Origin: Acinetobacter towneri DSM 14962 = CIP 107472
GTDB taxonomy: Bacteria > Pseudomonadota > Gammaproteobacteria > Pseudomonadales > Moraxellaceae
Length of the DNA: 64,000 nt
Direction: 5' to 3'
NCBI RefSeq assembly: GCF_000368785.1
Contig: NZ_KB849690.1
Span: forward strand, 598,252 to 662,251
In this document: piece by piece, positions 39,541 through 49,269 of the stretch
How positions within the stretch are numbered: the stretch's first letter is position 1
Layout of the letters: each line of letters opens with the position of its first letter
Position numbers and translations under genes: made by a program
The notes under the pieces: model-generated
Databases searched by the model: none
Told to the model about the DNA's origin: nothing
The model's input: only the letters and a program-made list of their open reading frames with translations

Positions 39541-40770
39541 TTATTCATCCCACTTCTTGAAAATAAGGCAGGCATTTACACCGCCAAAACCAAAACTGTT
39601 ACTCATCACAGTATTCAATTTTGTGTCGCGTTTTTCAAGTACGATATCAAATGCTTTCGCGCCTTCATCAAGTTCAGTGACGTTGATGTTTGGTGCAATG
39701 AAGTCGTTTTGCATCATCAAGACAGAATAAATTGCTTCTTGAACGCCTGCAGCACCCAAGCTGTGACCAGTCATTGACTTCGTTGAGCTAAGAGCAGGCA
39801 CTTTACCTTCACCAAACGCACGTTCCATGGCTTTCAATTCAGTCACGTCGCCTGCTGGAGTAGAAGTACCATGTGTGTTCACATAGTCAATTGCGTCTAC
39901 ACCGTGTTGTTTCGCTTCGTCTAAAGCCATCAAGATACAACGTGTTGCACCTTCACCGCTTGGTGCAACCATGTCTGCACCGTCAGAGTTTGCAGCATAC
40001 GCAACCACTTCAGCTAAAATATTTGCACCACGTGCTTGTGCGTGTTCAAGTGATTCAAGAACCACGAAACCACCACCACCTGCAATGACGAAACCATCAC
40101 GGTCTGCAGAGTACGGACGAGATGCTGTTTCTGGTGTGTCGTTGTATTTAGAACACAAAGCACCCATCGCATCAAACAATAAGCTTTGTGACCAGTGATC
40201 TTCTTCACCGCCACCTGCAAGCATTAAATCTTGTTTACCCAATTGAATTAGGTTGTAGGCATAACCAATTGCATCGGCAGAAGTTGCGCATGCACTGGTA
40301 ATTGAGTGCGCGATACCTTGTAATTTGAACGCAACACCCAAGTTTGCCGTAATGGTGTTCGACATGTTACGTGGTACGAAGAACGGGCCAATTTTACGTG
40401 CGCCTTTTTCTTCAAGTAGCTCAATCATTTCTGCAACAGATGCAGTTGAGTTACCGCCTGAACCACCCGCGATACCGTAACGTGGGTTGCCTGCTAAATC
40501 TTCTTGCTTTAAGCCCGCATGTTCAATGGCATCTACTGCAGCGTTGTAAGCGTACATCGCACACACGCCCATAAAGCGTTTTAATTTACGGTCAATGTGG
40601 TTAAAGTTTTGTTCTGCTGCTGCACTTACGTGGCTTTTGAAATTAAGTTCAGCATAAGTTGGGTTGGAACGTGTCCCAGAAATACCGTTTTGTAAAGAAT
40701 GAGTCACAGCTTCTAAAGTATTACCAATGCACGAGTTAATGCCCATGCCGGTGATTACAACACGTTTCAT
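39541..40770 (-). CDS. fabB: Beta-ketoacyl-ACP synthase I FabB
   Basis: This condensing enzyme elongates fatty acids with malonyl-ACP and is needed for unsaturated fatty acid synthesis. The 409-residue thiolase-fold protein has the catalytic cysteine in ITSACATSADAIGYA and the two active-site histidines in THGTSTPAGD and GHSLGAAGVQE. NSFGFGGVNACLIF closes the sequence. Similarity is closer to FabB than to FabF. No fabA is adjacent. The fabB promoter must lie in the 284-bp gap shared with the divergent EcsC-family gene. Confidence 0.94.
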   Translation of the reverse strand: MKRVVITGMGINSCIGNTLEAVTHSLQNGISGTRSNPTYAELNFKSHVSAAAEQNFNHIDRKLKRFMGVCAMYAYNAAVDAIEHAGLKQEDLAGNPRYGIAGGSGGNSTASVAEMIELLEEKGARKIGPFFVPRNMSNTITANLGVAFKLQGIAHSITSACATSADAIGYAYNLIQLGKQDLMLAGGGEEDHWSQSLLFDAMGALCSKYNDTPETASRPYSADRDGFVIAGGGGFVVLESLEHAQARGANILAEVVAYAANSDGADMVAPSGEGATRCILMALDEAKQHGVDAIDYVNTHGTSTPAGDVTELKAMERAFGEGKVPALSSTKSMTGHSLGAAGVQEAIYSVLMMQNDFIAPNINVTELDEGAKAFDIVLEKRDTKLNTVMSNSFGFGGVNACLIFKKWDE

Positions 40771-41054
40771 CTACAGATCCCTTTTATGGTGATAATGTTG
40801 AGCCGAACACCGTGACTGCCAAGCAATCGCTGATACGGTATGACTCATGTCTTACAATTGCGTTCATAATAGCAGAAAGAATTTTGAATTCTTATGGCAA
40901 ATATGATGCCACTTTGCAGGGAAGATCAAACCGCAGCGAAGCGGTAAATGAGATGCAGGAAGCCAACCAAAAGATACACAATCATATTGAGATAAACTTA
41001 GACTACACCTAGTATCTACCCATAAATCATAGAAATTAAAATTGAGGAGTAAGA

Positions 41055-42563
41055 ATGTCAGATTCCAAGAATAAACAATCAAGCGGATTCTTCTCGAATG
41101 CGATTGGGGTGGCTAAAAAGCTCAGCAGTACAGGCATCCATGTATTGCAGCAAGTTGCACCGGGTACTGTAGCGAAGGATGAGCACAGTGCAAAATCAGG
41201 GCAAATTATTGAAGGTCAGGCACGTAGTTTTAGTGCTTTTCAAGCGCGTCAGTATGACAATCCTCAACACATGCTCAGACAGCATGTGCCACAAGTTTCA
41301 CGTCAGCTTTTAGGACGTCACTATAATCGCGTCAATCAGGTAGCGAGTTTTGTGTCGCCCGATTTTTCCGACAAAATTTCAGATTATTTATTTGATCAGC
41401 TGAATAGTTTTACCTCCAATATTAGCTCTGTTGATGATGTGCTTGATCAAGCAGGTGTGCGCGATTTAGAAGAATTGACTCAAGATGTAGATCGTTCTAA
41501 ACGAATTAGTCAGGCACTTGCAGAACAAAATAAATGGATTGCATCACTGCAAGGCGCATTGACAGGTGCAACAGGAGTAATCGGTTCAACCATTGATGTG
41601 CCTGCATCTATTGTGATGTCTTTACGTACCATTTATCAGGTTGGGCGTGCCTACGGTTTTGAACTGAATAAAGACACCGAGCAAGAAATTGTTCAGTTTA
41701 TTTTTAAACAAATTGATTTAGGCGTCATTGCAGAAAAGCAAGCAGTGTTGATGGGGCTAAAAACCTTATCTAATATGCTGCAAACTCATGATGTGCATCA
41801 ATTACAAAATATGCTCGGTTCAAGCAATGATTATGAGGTATTAAAGAAATACTTCTTAAATGAGCAAGGTCAAGTCAAATGGCCGTGGTTGAATCATGTA
41901 CCTAAGTTTTCCATGTTGAATAAACTCACGCCTGTAGCAACCGCATCGGTGAGTGCGGTATATAGCTGGAAATTAGTGGAAGATGTGCATCACAAGGCAC
42001 AGCAAGTATTTTCCAATGCCCGTAGCTATTTAATTCAGCATAAAGACAGCAATTTATCTGCCATTCATGCGTATGAAAAATCGTTGGAATTGCTGGCACA
42101 GGCTGCGCCTAAACTCTTAGAGCAGTTGAAGGGCAATGAAGCTAAACATGCGGAGCAAGATGAATTAGTAGAGGGGCAAGAGAGAGCAGAATCTGCGCCG
42201 TCAGATGCTTTGCTGCAAACCGTATCAGACCATGAAAGTATCAGAACGGTAAAAGTGCAGAAAAAATCGGACAAAGTGGAAACAACTGCAGCACAGCTCG
42301 ATGAAAATATTCAGCAAGGTCTAGAAGAATTGGCAGATCAAATGCTAGAGCCACATGCTGAAGTTGCACCGCAAAAACCTGCTGTACCTGCAGAAGAAAT
42401 TGATGAATATATGCTGGAAGATGCTTTAGAGCCTGTGGAAGATTCAACCCAAGTGGCTGAAACTGTTTCGGAAAATCCAGTAACATCAAGTACAGAAACT
42501 GCAAAGCAGGTTACAAAAAAGCCGAGAACTCGTACAAGTACTCGCAAGCCAAAAGCTGAATAA
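41055..42563 (+). CDS. EcsC-family protein
   Basis: A 502-residue protein with an EcsC-like domain (about residues 140-330). It contains a hydrophobic segment, LQGALTGATGVIGSTIDVPASIVMSLRTIYQVGRAYGF, and a second at LTPVATASVSAVYSWKLVEDV, so it may be membrane-associated. The last about 130 residues are Glu/Ala-rich and probably disordered, ending in a basic RTRTSTRKPKAE tail. EcsC was named in the Bacillus Ecs transporter operon; its function is unknown. A GAGGAG ribosome-binding site precedes the ATG. Confidence 0.85.
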   Translation: MSDSKNKQSSGFFSNAIGVAKKLSSTGIHVLQQVAPGTVAKDEHSAKSGQIIEGQARSFSAFQARQYDNPQHMLRQHVPQVSRQLLGRHYNRVNQVASFVSPDFSDKISDYLFDQLNSFTSNISSVDDVLDQAGVRDLEELTQDVDRSKRISQALAEQNKWIASLQGALTGATGVIGSTIDVPASIVMSLRTIYQVGRAYGFELNKDTEQEIVQFIFKQIDLGVIAEKQAVLMGLKTLSNMLQTHDVHQLQNMLGSSNDYEVLKKYFLNEQGQVKWPWLNHVPKFSMLNKLTPVATASVSAVYSWKLVEDVHHKAQQVFSNARSYLIQHKDSNLSAIHAYEKSLELLAQAAPKLLEQLKGNEAKHAEQDELVEGQERAESAPSDALLQTVSDHESIRTVKVQKKSDKVETTAAQLDENIQQGLEELADQMLEPHAEVAPQKPAVPAEEIDEYMLEDALEPVEDSTQVAETVSENPVTSSTETAKQVTKKPRTRTSTRKPKAE

Positions 42564-42614
42564 AAACAAGTGATAAGTAGAAATTTGGTTGGTATTTTAA
42601 CTGCCTATGAAATA

Positions 42615-42643
42615 TTGACCATTTTTCTATCTTCGCTTACAAT
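42615..42643 (+). promoter_or_regulatory. Strong sigma-70 promoter of the str operon
   Basis: TTGACC (42615-42620) and TACAAT (42638-42643) are separated by 17 bp. The transcript would start near 42650, at the beginning of a hairpin. Confidence 0.82.
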
Positions 42644-42648
42644 TGCAT

Positions 42649-42682
42649 GCCCTCAAAAAGTAGTATGTTTTTGGGGCTTTTT
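42649..42682 (+). terminator. Terminator-like hairpin at the rpsL leader
   Basis: GCCCTCAAAAA can pair with TTTTTGGGGC (one bulge) and is followed by T. It may end transcription from the EcsC-family gene, or form a structured 5' end of the rpsL mRNA, because it lies just downstream of the promoter. Confidence 0.6.
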
Positions 42683-42702
42683 ATTAACGGGAGAATTGCC
42701 AC

Positions 42703-43077
42703 ATGGCAACAACAAATCAGTTGATCCGTAAGGGTCGTACGACTTTGGTTGAAAAATCAAAAGTTCCTGCGTTGAAGGCTTGTCCACAACGTCGTGGTGT
42801 TTGTACACGTGTTTACACAACTACACCTAAAAAACCTAACTCAGCAATGCGTAAAGTTTGCCGTGTTCGCTTAACTTCAGGTTTTGAAGTTTCTAGCTAC
42901 ATCGGTGGTGAAGGTCACAACCTACAAGAGCACAGTGTTGTTCTTATCCGTGGTGGTCGTGTTAAAGACTTACCAGGTGTACGTTACCATACCGTTCGTG
43001 GTTCTTTAGACTGTGCTGGTGTGAAAGATCGTAACCAGTCACGTTCTAAATACGGTGCTAAACGTCCTAAGAAATAA
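42703..43077 (+). CDS. rpsL: 30S ribosomal protein S12
   Basis: S12 sits at the decoding centre and controls translational accuracy. The 124-residue protein is full length. The streptomycin-related residues are wild type: [12 protein letters not shown] contains Lys43 and [13 protein letters not shown] contains Lys88. GGGAG precedes the ATG. It is the first gene of the str operon rpsL-rpsG-fusA-tuf. Confidence 0.99.
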
Positions 43078-43183
43078 TCTTTTAAAGATTAAGCCCTTAG
43101 TTCGTAGAACTGCAATCCTTTATCGTCTCGCTTGTCTGATTTCTGCATTTAATTTTGTGAAATTCAAGCGACGTGTAGTAAGG

Positions 43184-43226
43184 CCAGCGAAATGCACACG
43201 ACACTTTGTGCTACGGCTGGATCACC
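43184..43226 (+). promoter_or_regulatory. Structured rpsL-rpsG spacer with 16S 3'-end match
   Basis: A nested hairpin forms from CCAGC with GCTGG (43184-43188 and 43216-43220) and, inside, GCACA with TGTGC. The segment CGGCTGGATCACC (43214-43226) equals the 13 nt just before the anti-Shine-Dalgarno of bacterial 16S rRNA. It ends 30 nt before rpsG. In E. coli the rpsL-rpsG spacer is where S7 represses its own synthesis. Confidence 0.5.
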
Positions 43227-43256
43227 CTGAAGTGTCATATTTATAGGTAGTTTAAA

Positions 43257-43727
43257 ATGCCAAGACGTCGCGTAGTCGCTGCTCGTGAAATCCTTCCGGA
43301 TCCTAAATTCAGCAGCCAAACAATCGCTAAATTCATGAACCACGTAATGCAAGATGGTAAAAAATCTATTGCTGAAAGTATCGTTTACGGTGCTTTAGAC
43401 CGCGTTCAAGAAAAATCTAAAGTAGACCCAGTTGAATTTTTTGAAGCTACGCTTGAAAAAGTTCGTCCAATGGTCGAAGTAAAAGCACGCCGTGTTGGTG
43501 GTGCTACTTATCAAGTTCCTATGGAAGTACGCCCATCCCGTCGTACTGCTTTAGCGATGCGTTGGTTGGTAGATGCTGCTGCTAAGCGTTCTGAAAAAAC
43601 TATGGCGTTACGTCTTGCTGGCGAGTTGCTTGATGCATCTGAAGGTAAAGGCGCGGCGATCAAAAAACGTGAAGATGTGCACCGTATGGCTGAAGCCAAC
43701 AAAGCCTTCTCTCACTACCGTTTCTAA
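43257..43727 (+). CDS. rpsG: 30S ribosomal protein S7
   Basis: S7 nucleates assembly of the 30S head and is the autoregulator of the str operon in E. coli. The 156-residue protein is full length ([18 protein letters not shown] at the start, [15 protein letters not shown] at the end). It is separated from rpsL by 179 bp containing a structured element, longer than the E. coli spacer. fusA follows 131 bp downstream. Confidence 0.98.
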   Translation: MPRRRVVAAREILPDPKFSSQTIAKFMNHVMQDGKKSIAESIVYGALDRVQEKSKVDPVEFFEATLEKVRPMVEVKARRVGGATYQVPMEVRPSRRTALAMRWLVDAAAKRSEKTMALRLAGELLDASEGKGAAIKKREDVHRMAEANKAFSHYRF

Positions 43728-43858
43728 GCGGATAAAACAGGCCCTAATCAGGAGGGTGATGAATCGGTTGTCACTGAATTGTCATCAAATCGCTTTAAGT
43801 TGCTAGGCAGCTTAAAGCGTCCTGTTTTAAACAACAAAATTTAGGAATGCTAGAAATC

Positions 43859-45994
43859 ATGGCACGTCAAACCCCAATTTCTCGTTACCGTAACATTGGT
43901 ATCTCTGCGCACATCGATGCGGGTAAAACAACAACTTCAGAACGTATTTTGTTCTATACAGGTGAAAGTCACAAACTTGGTGAAACTCACGAAGGTTCAG
44001 CAACAACTGACTGGATGGAACAAGAGCAAGAACGTGGTATTACTATTACCTCAGCAGCTGTAACATGCTTCTGGAAAGGTATGGGTAACCAATTTGACCA
44101 ACACCGTATTAACGTAATTGACACCCCAGGACACGTTGACTTCACAATTGAAGTTGAGCGTTCTATGCGTGTTCTTGACGGTGCATGTATGGTTTACTGT
44201 GCTGTAGGTGGTGTACAACCTCAGTCTGAAACTGTATGGCGTCAAGCAAACAAATATAAAGTACCTCGTTTAGCGTTCGTGAACAAAATGGACCGTACAG
44301 GTGCAAACTTCTTCCGCGTTGTTGAACAAATGAAAACTCGCTTGGGTGCAAACCCAGTGCCTATCGTTGTTCCAGTGGGCGCAGAAGACACATTCACAGG
44401 TGTTGTTGACTTAATCGAAATGAAGTCAATCATCTGGGATGAAGCTTCACAAGGTATGAAGTTTGAATACGGTGAGATTCCAGCTGACCTTCAAGCAACT
44501 GCTGAAGAATGGCGTACTAACATGGTTGAAGCTGCTGCAGAAGCATCAGAAGAACTCATGGACAAGTACCTAGAAAATGGCGAACTTTCTAAAGAAGAAA
44601 TCGTTGCTGGTTTACGTCAACGTACATTAGCGGGTGAAATTCAACCTGCAATGTGTGGTTCGGCGTTCAAAAACAAAGGTGTTCAACGTATGTTGGACGC
44701 AGTAATTGAATTCTTACCTGCACCAACTGACGTTGAAGCAATCAAAGGTATCTTAGACGACAAAGACGAAACTGAAGGTTCTCGTGAAGCGTCTGACGAA
44801 GCTCCTTTCGCAGCGTTAGCGTTCAAAATCATGAACGACAAATTCGTTGGTAACTTAACGTTCGTACGTGTTTACTCTGGTGTTCTTAAAGCGGGTAGCC
44901 CGGTTTATAACCCAGTGAAAATGAAGCGTGAGCGTATTGGTCGTATCGTACAGATGCACGCAAATGACCGTCACGACATCGAAGAAATTCGTGCAGGTGA
45001 CATCGCAGCGTGTGTAGGTCTTAAAGATACAACCACTGGTGATACATTATGTGACGAAAACCACGTAATTACACTAGAGCGTATGGAATTCCCAGAGCCA
45101 GTAATTGCATTGGCTGTTGAACCTAAAACTAAAGCTGACCAAGAAAAAATGTCAGTTGCTTTAGGTCGCTTGGCGAAAGAAGATCCATCATTCCGCGTTC
45201 GTACAGACGAAGAATCTGGTCAAACGATCATTGCGGGTATGGGCGAGCTTCACCTTGACATCATCGTTGACCGTATGAAGCGTGAATTCAACGTAGAAGC
45301 GAACATTGGTAAACCAATGGTTGCATACCGCGAAACGATCAAAAAGACGATTGAGCAAGAAGGTAAATTCGTACGTCAAACTGGTGGTAAAGGTAAATTC
45401 GGTCACGTATTCGTACGTTTAGAGCCGCTTGATCCTGAAGCTGGTAAAGACTACGAATTCGCTGAAGAAGTTGTAGGTGGTGTAGTACCTAAAGAATTCT
45501 TCGGTGCAGTAGACAAAGGTATCCAAGAACGTATGAAGAATGGTGTCTTGGCTGGTTACCCAGTTGTAGGCATTAAAGCGACATTATTCGACGGTTCTTA
45601 CCACGATGTCGACTCTGACGAATTATCGTTCAAAATGGCGGGTTCTTACGCATTCCGTGACGGTTTCATGAAAGCAGATCCTGTTCTTCTTGAGCCAATC
45701 ATGAAAGTTGAAGTAGAAACTCCAGAAGACTACATGGGCGATATCATGGGTGACTTAAACCGTCGTCGTGGTATGGTTCAAGGTATGGACGACTTACCTG
45801 GTGGTACTAAAGCAATTCGTGCAGAAGTTCCACTTGCAGAGATGTTTGGTTACGCAACACACATGCGTTCTATGTCTCAAGGTCGTGCGACTTACTCTAT
45901 GGAATTTGCTAAATATGCTGAAACTCCACGTAACGTGGCAGATGGCATCATTGCTAAATTCCAGTCTGGTGGTAAAAAAGGTGACGACGAGTAA
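43859..45994 (+). CDS. fusA: Elongation factor G
   Basis: EF-G is the GTPase that drives translocation and, with RRF, ribosome recycling. The 711-residue protein has G1 [14 protein letters not shown], the switch motif [11 protein letters not shown]3 DTPGHVDF and G4 NKMDR, followed by domains II-V. The ATG at 43859 starting [12 protein letters not shown] is chosen over the open frame from 43847. Codon use is that of highly expressed genes (for example GGT, CGT, AAC, GAC), distinct from neighbouring genes. Confidence 0.98.
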   Translation: MARQTPISRYRNIGISAHIDAGKTTTSERILFYTGESHKLGETHEGSATTDWMEQEQERGITITSAAVTCFWKGMGNQFDQHRINVIDTPGHVDFTIEVERSMRVLDGACMVYCAVGGVQPQSETVWRQANKYKVPRLAFVNKMDRTGANFFRVVEQMKTRLGANPVPIVVPVGAEDTFTGVVDLIEMKSIIWDEASQGMKFEYGEIPADLQATAEEWRTNMVEAAAEASEELMDKYLENGELSKEEIVAGLRQRTLAGEIQPAMCGSAFKNKGVQRMLDAVIEFLPAPTDVEAIKGILDDKDETEGSREASDEAPFAALAFKIMNDKFVGNLTFVRVYSGVLKAGSPVYNPVKMKRERIGRIVQMHANDRHDIEEIRAGDIAACVGLKDTTTGDTLCDENHVITLERMEFPEPVIALAVEPKTKADQEKMSVALGRLAKEDPSFRVRTDEESGQTIIAGMGELHLDIIVDRMKREFNVEANIGKPMVAYRETIKKTIEQEGKFVRQTGGKGKFGHVFVRLEPLDPEAGKDYEFAEEVVGGVVPKEFFGAVDKGIQERMKNGVLAGYPVVGIKATLFDGSYHDVDSDELSFKMAGSYAFRDGFMKADPVLLEPIMKVEVETPEDYMGDIMGDLNRRRGMVQGMDDLPGGTKAIRAEVPLAEMFGYATHMRSMSQGRATYSMEFAKYAETPRNVADGIIAKFQSGGKKGDDE

Positions 45995-46089
45995 TCTTTC
46001 GATTACTATAAGCGCAAACTAATTCATAGTTAAAAAACCTAATGCTCATGGAGTGATCCTCCATGAGTTGTTTTAAAAAGGAAGATCTC

Positions 46090-47280
46090 ATGGCTAAGGC
46101 TAAGTTCGAACGTAATAAGCCACACGTTAACGTGGGCACAATCGGTCACGTTGACCATGGTAAAACAACTTTAACAGCTGCGATTGCTACAGTATGTGCA
46201 CGTAAGTTTGGTGGTGAAGCGAAAGATTACGCTGCTATCGACTCTGCACCAGAAGAAAAAGCACGTGGTATTACAATTAATACTTCTCACGTAGAATACG
46301 ATTCTCCAACTCGTCACTACGCGCACGTAGACTGCCCAGGCCACGCCGACTATGTTAAAAACATGATCACTGGTGCTGCTCAGATGGACGGTGCGATCCT
46401 TGTTTGTTCAGCGACTGATGGTCCAATGCCACAAACTCGTGAACACATCCTTCTTTCTCGTCAGGTAGGTGTACCTTATATCATCGTATTCTTAAACAAA
46501 TGCGATATCGTAGACGACGAAGAGTTAATTGAATTAGTTGAAATGGAAGTTCGTGAACTTCTTTCTACTTACGACTTCCCAGGCGACGACACTCCAGTAA
46601 TCCGTGGTTCAGCACTTGCTGCACTTAACGGTGAATCAGGTCAATATGGTGAAGATGCTGTAGTTGCTCTTGTTGAAGCGCTTGATACTTACATCCCAGA
46701 GCCAGTACGTGCAATCGACCAAGCATTCTTAATGCCAATCGAAGACGTATTCTCTATTTCTGGTCGTGGTACAGTAGTAACTGGCCGTGTAGAAACTGGT
46801 ATCGTGAAAGTAGGCGAAGAAGTTGAAATCGTTGGTATCAAAGACACAGTTAAAACAACTGTAACTGGCGTAGAAATGTTCCGTAAACTTCTTGACGAAG
46901 GTCGTGCGGGCGAGAACTGTGGTGTTCTTTTACGTGGTACTAAGCGTGAAGACGTACAACGTGGTCAAGTACTTGCTAAGCCAGGTACAATCAAGCCACA
47001 CACTAAATTCGATGCGGAAGTATACGTACTTTCTAAAGAAGAGGGTGGTCGTCACACTCCATTCCTTAACGGTTACCGTCCACAATTCTATTTCCGTACA
47101 ACTGACGTAACTGGTGCAATCCAGTTGAAAGAAGGCGTTGAAATGGTAATGCCAGGTGACAACGTTGAAATGTCAGTAGAATTAATCCACCCAATCGCAA
47201 TGGACCCAGGTCTACGTTTTGCGATCCGTGAAGGTGGTCGTACTGTAGGTGCTGGTGTTGTTGCTAAAGTAACAGCATAA
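46090..47280 (+). CDS. tuf: Elongation factor Tu
   Basis: EF-Tu delivers aminoacyl-tRNA to the ribosome. The 396-residue protein starts [19 protein letters not shown] and has [18 protein letters not shown] and NKCD G-motifs. The upstream frame adds nine residues, but AAGGAAGATCTC before the ATG at 46090 marks the true start. It is the last gene of the str operon and is followed by a strong terminator. A second tuf copy may exist elsewhere; the sequence here cannot show it. Confidence 0.99.
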   Translation: MAKAKFERNKPHVNVGTIGHVDHGKTTLTAAIATVCARKFGGEAKDYAAIDSAPEEKARGITINTSHVEYDSPTRHYAHVDCPGHADYVKNMITGAAQMDGAILVCSATDGPMPQTREHILLSRQVGVPYIIVFLNKCDIVDDEELIELVEMEVRELLSTYDFPGDDTPVIRGSALAALNGESGQYGEDAVVALVEALDTYIPEPVRAIDQAFLMPIEDVFSISGRGTVVTGRVETGIVKVGEEVEIVGIKDTVKTTVTGVEMFRKLLDEGRAGENCGVLLRGTKREDVQRGQVLAKPGTIKPHTKFDAEVYVLSKEEGGRHTPFLNGYRPQFYFRTTDVTGAIQLKEGVEMVMPGDNVEMSVELIHPIAMDPGLRFAIREGGRTVGAGVVAKVTA

Positions 47281-47295
47281 TCACTTTATAGTGTG

Positions 47296-47325
47296 AAAAA
47301 GCGCTCCATTTGGGGCGCTTTTTTT
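47296..47325 (+). terminator. Intrinsic terminator after tuf
   Basis: AAAAAGCGC pairs with GCGCTTTTT and is followed by further T. It ends the str operon. Confidence 0.92.
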
Positions 47326-47470
47326 ATGGCTGTATTTTGTGTGCTAGTTTCCAGGTGGATGAAAGCTTGTCCTACTGTATTGATGGATGAAATAGCTGTT
47401 CTTTAAACCTTGAATCAATCTAAAACCATTTTATGAACATTCTTTTGCTGCGGTTTAGTTGCCTTTTTTT

Positions 47471-47630
47471 CTCTTACATCATAAAAATAATTTTGCTGTC
47501 TAATTATTCTTGCTCTTACGTCATAAAAAATCATCGTCTATTTTTTTACTCTTGCGTCGTAAAAATAATTTTATTGTCTATTTTTTACTCTTGCGTCACA
47601 AAAAATAATTTCACTTATCATTATTTTTTA
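47471..47630. repeat. Four imperfect AT-rich direct repeats
   Basis: Units begin at 47471, 47513, 47549 and 47588 with CTCTTACATC, CTCTTACGTC, CTCTTGCGTC and CTCTTGCGTC. Each is followed by an A-run and a T-rich stretch, with spacing 42, 36 and 39 bp. Confidence 0.8.
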
Positions 47631-47782
47631 TTCCTCATGTCCTGAACTGACAACTCACTGTCCTTAACTGCACTTAAATACCGCACAGAAAACCGTAATA
47701 TGAACTCATACCGAAAAATAAAAAATATAGCGGGTTACAGGAAATGAATGACTTCATTGTTGTAACCTCAGGAGTGAGCAAC

Positions 47783-48664
47783 ATGAATGCTAAAGTGAGT
47801 ATTAGTGAACGTGCAGGGGCGAGTTTTCCTGTCCGTCGAATGAATTTCAACTTTGATGCTGTACCTGAATATTGGATGAATGGTAATGCAGGTCTAACGC
47901 ATTTTATGACTGCATTATCTGCGTTATTTCCCGCAGGTGAGAAGTTCTTTATAGACAGTGTGCGTGCTGTGCGTTATCACCCAATGCTGAAAGACAATGC
48001 AGATTTACAGAAAGAAATCAGTGCATTTATTGGACAAGAAGCCATGCACACGCATGAGCATGTCGGTTTTAATGCCTCTGCACAGAAATTTGGGCATGAT
48101 GTTGATACTTTGGATTGTTATACAGATACTGTGATTCAAACTACACGCAAATTTATGGCAAAGTTGGCTAAACCGATTGGCATTACACAGAAAATGGTAG
48201 ATTTAACTGCGACCACTGCGCTAGAACATTTCACAGCTACGATTGCCTCACAATTATTGACCAATTCACATATTCAAGAATTGATGACCGATGACACCAT
48301 GAAAACTATGTGGTTGTGGCATGCGATTGAAGAAAACGAACATAAAGCTGTTGCGTATGATGTATTTGAAGGTGTGTTTGGCAAAGGTCTGAAAGCCTAT
48401 GCACTACGTACAAGTTCTTTGGTTATTTCGATGCTGACTTTATTTTTTGTACAAAACTATTTTTTGTGGCGTTTACTAAAACAAGACAAGCAGTTGAATT
48501 TGGAAAATTTACGCATGATTTATCGTTATGCCTATAGTCCATCTAAAGGGATTATTACAGGCATGGGCAAAGAAATGTTGTTCTATTTCAAACCGAATTT
48601 TCATCCTAACGATTTTGATACCACAACATTATTAAATACTTGGAAAGCTAAATTAGGCTTTTAA
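47783..48664 (+). CDS. PF10118-type metal-dependent hydrolase-like protein
   Basis: A 293-residue protein resembling the family annotated as predicted metal-dependent hydrolases (PF10118). His/Glu clusters typical of a helical di-metal site are visible: FIGQEAMHTHEHVGFN, TALEHFTATIA, and HAIEENEHKAVAYDVF. This pattern is ferritin- or desaturase-like. One membrane-like segment occurs near residue 220 (SLVISMLTLFFVQNYFLW). The ATG at 47783 has AGGAG upstream; the frame is open 39 bp further. Substrate unknown. Confidence 0.82.
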   Translation: MNAKVSISERAGASFPVRRMNFNFDAVPEYWMNGNAGLTHFMTALSALFPAGEKFFIDSVRAVRYHPMLKDNADLQKEISAFIGQEAMHTHEHVGFNASAQKFGHDVDTLDCYTDTVIQTTRKFMAKLAKPIGITQKMVDLTATTALEHFTATIASQLLTNSHIQELMTDDTMKTMWLWHAIEENEHKAVAYDVFEGVFGKGLKAYALRTSSLVISMLTLFFVQNYFLWRLLKQDKQLNLENLRMIYRYAYSPSKGIITGMGKEMLFYFKPNFHPNDFDTTTLLNTWKAKLGF

Positions 48665-48680
48665 ACTTTTCCTTTTGGTC

Positions 48681-48706
48681 AGGCAACGTAAGTTGCCTTT
48701 TTTTTT
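48681..48706 (+). terminator. Intrinsic terminator after the PF10118-type gene
   Basis: AGGCAAC pairs with GTTGCCT around a GTAA loop, followed by eight T. Confidence 0.9.
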
Positions 48707-48770
48707 GCTCGATTTTTTTGTCGTGAAATCTATAATGCCTACATCTTAGAACAGCACAAGATCATTTCTT

Positions 48771-49229
48771 ATGATTCGTTTAATGCAAGCCCATGATGTC
48801 GCCGATGTGGTTGCGATTGAAAATTTGGTACAAAGTCATCCGTGGAGTGCCAAACAATTTGCCGAAGCGGTAGAGAGTTATCACAGTACCGTGATTGAAC
48901 ATGCAGGGAGAGTGGTGGGTTTTTGTATTTTGCAACCTGTGTTGGATGAAGCAAATTTGTTGTTGATGGCGGTGCATCCAAGTCAGCAAGGCAAAGGTTT
49001 AGGTTATCAACTGCTAGAACATTCTATTGCAGGTTTGAAAAACCAACCTGTGCAGATTTTTTTAGAAGTACGTGAAAGTAATTTAGCTGCGATAGCCCTG
49101 TATGAAAAGTCAGGTTTTCATCAAATTGATTTACGTAAAAATTATTATCCTAAAACGGATGGCACACGGGAGCATGCTATTATTATGGTGAAATCTTGTA
49201 GCGATGATTTTGCCAGTTTGTTTAAGTGA
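48771..49229 (+). CDS. rimI: Ribosomal protein S18-alanine N-acetyltransferase RimI
   Basis: A GNAT-family acetyltransferase of 152 residues. The acetyl-CoA loop is in MAVHPSQQGKGLGYQLLEHSI, and the block EVRESNLAAIALYEKSGFHQIDLRKNYYP is characteristic of RimI, which acetylates the N-terminal alanine of S18. In many genomes rimI sits near tsaB; here they are about 27 kb apart. The Shine-Dalgarno is weak. Confidence 0.93.
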   Translation: MIRLMQAHDVADVVAIENLVQSHPWSAKQFAEAVESYHSTVIEHAGRVVGFCILQPVLDEANLLLMAVHPSQQGKGLGYQLLEHSIAGLKNQPVQIFLEVRESNLAAIALYEKSGFHQIDLRKNYYPKTDGTREHAIIMVKSCSDDFASLFK

Positions 49230-49269
49230 ATCTGATCGATGCAAAAATCAGTATTGCATCATTACATTT

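Larger units (their letters stand above)
47281..47782. other. Intergenic region after tuf
   Basis: This 502-bp gap holds the tuf terminator (47296), an AT-rich repeat array (47471-47630) and the leader of the next gene. No RNA gene or credible ORF is seen; the 70-codon frame at 47433 is a product of the repeats. Confidence 0.75.

Noticed and set aside
40812-41012. 66-codon frame between fabB and the EcsC-family gene
   Set aside because: It lies in the divergent promoter region, has no ribosome-binding site and no recognisable product.
47471-47630. CRISPR array
   Set aside because: Repeats are imperfect, AT-rich, without unique spacers of constant length, and no cas genes are present.
47433-47645. 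70-codon frame after tuf
   Set aside because: Low-complexity Phe/Ile/Leu/Ser product of the AT-rich repeats, with no Shine-Dalgarno.
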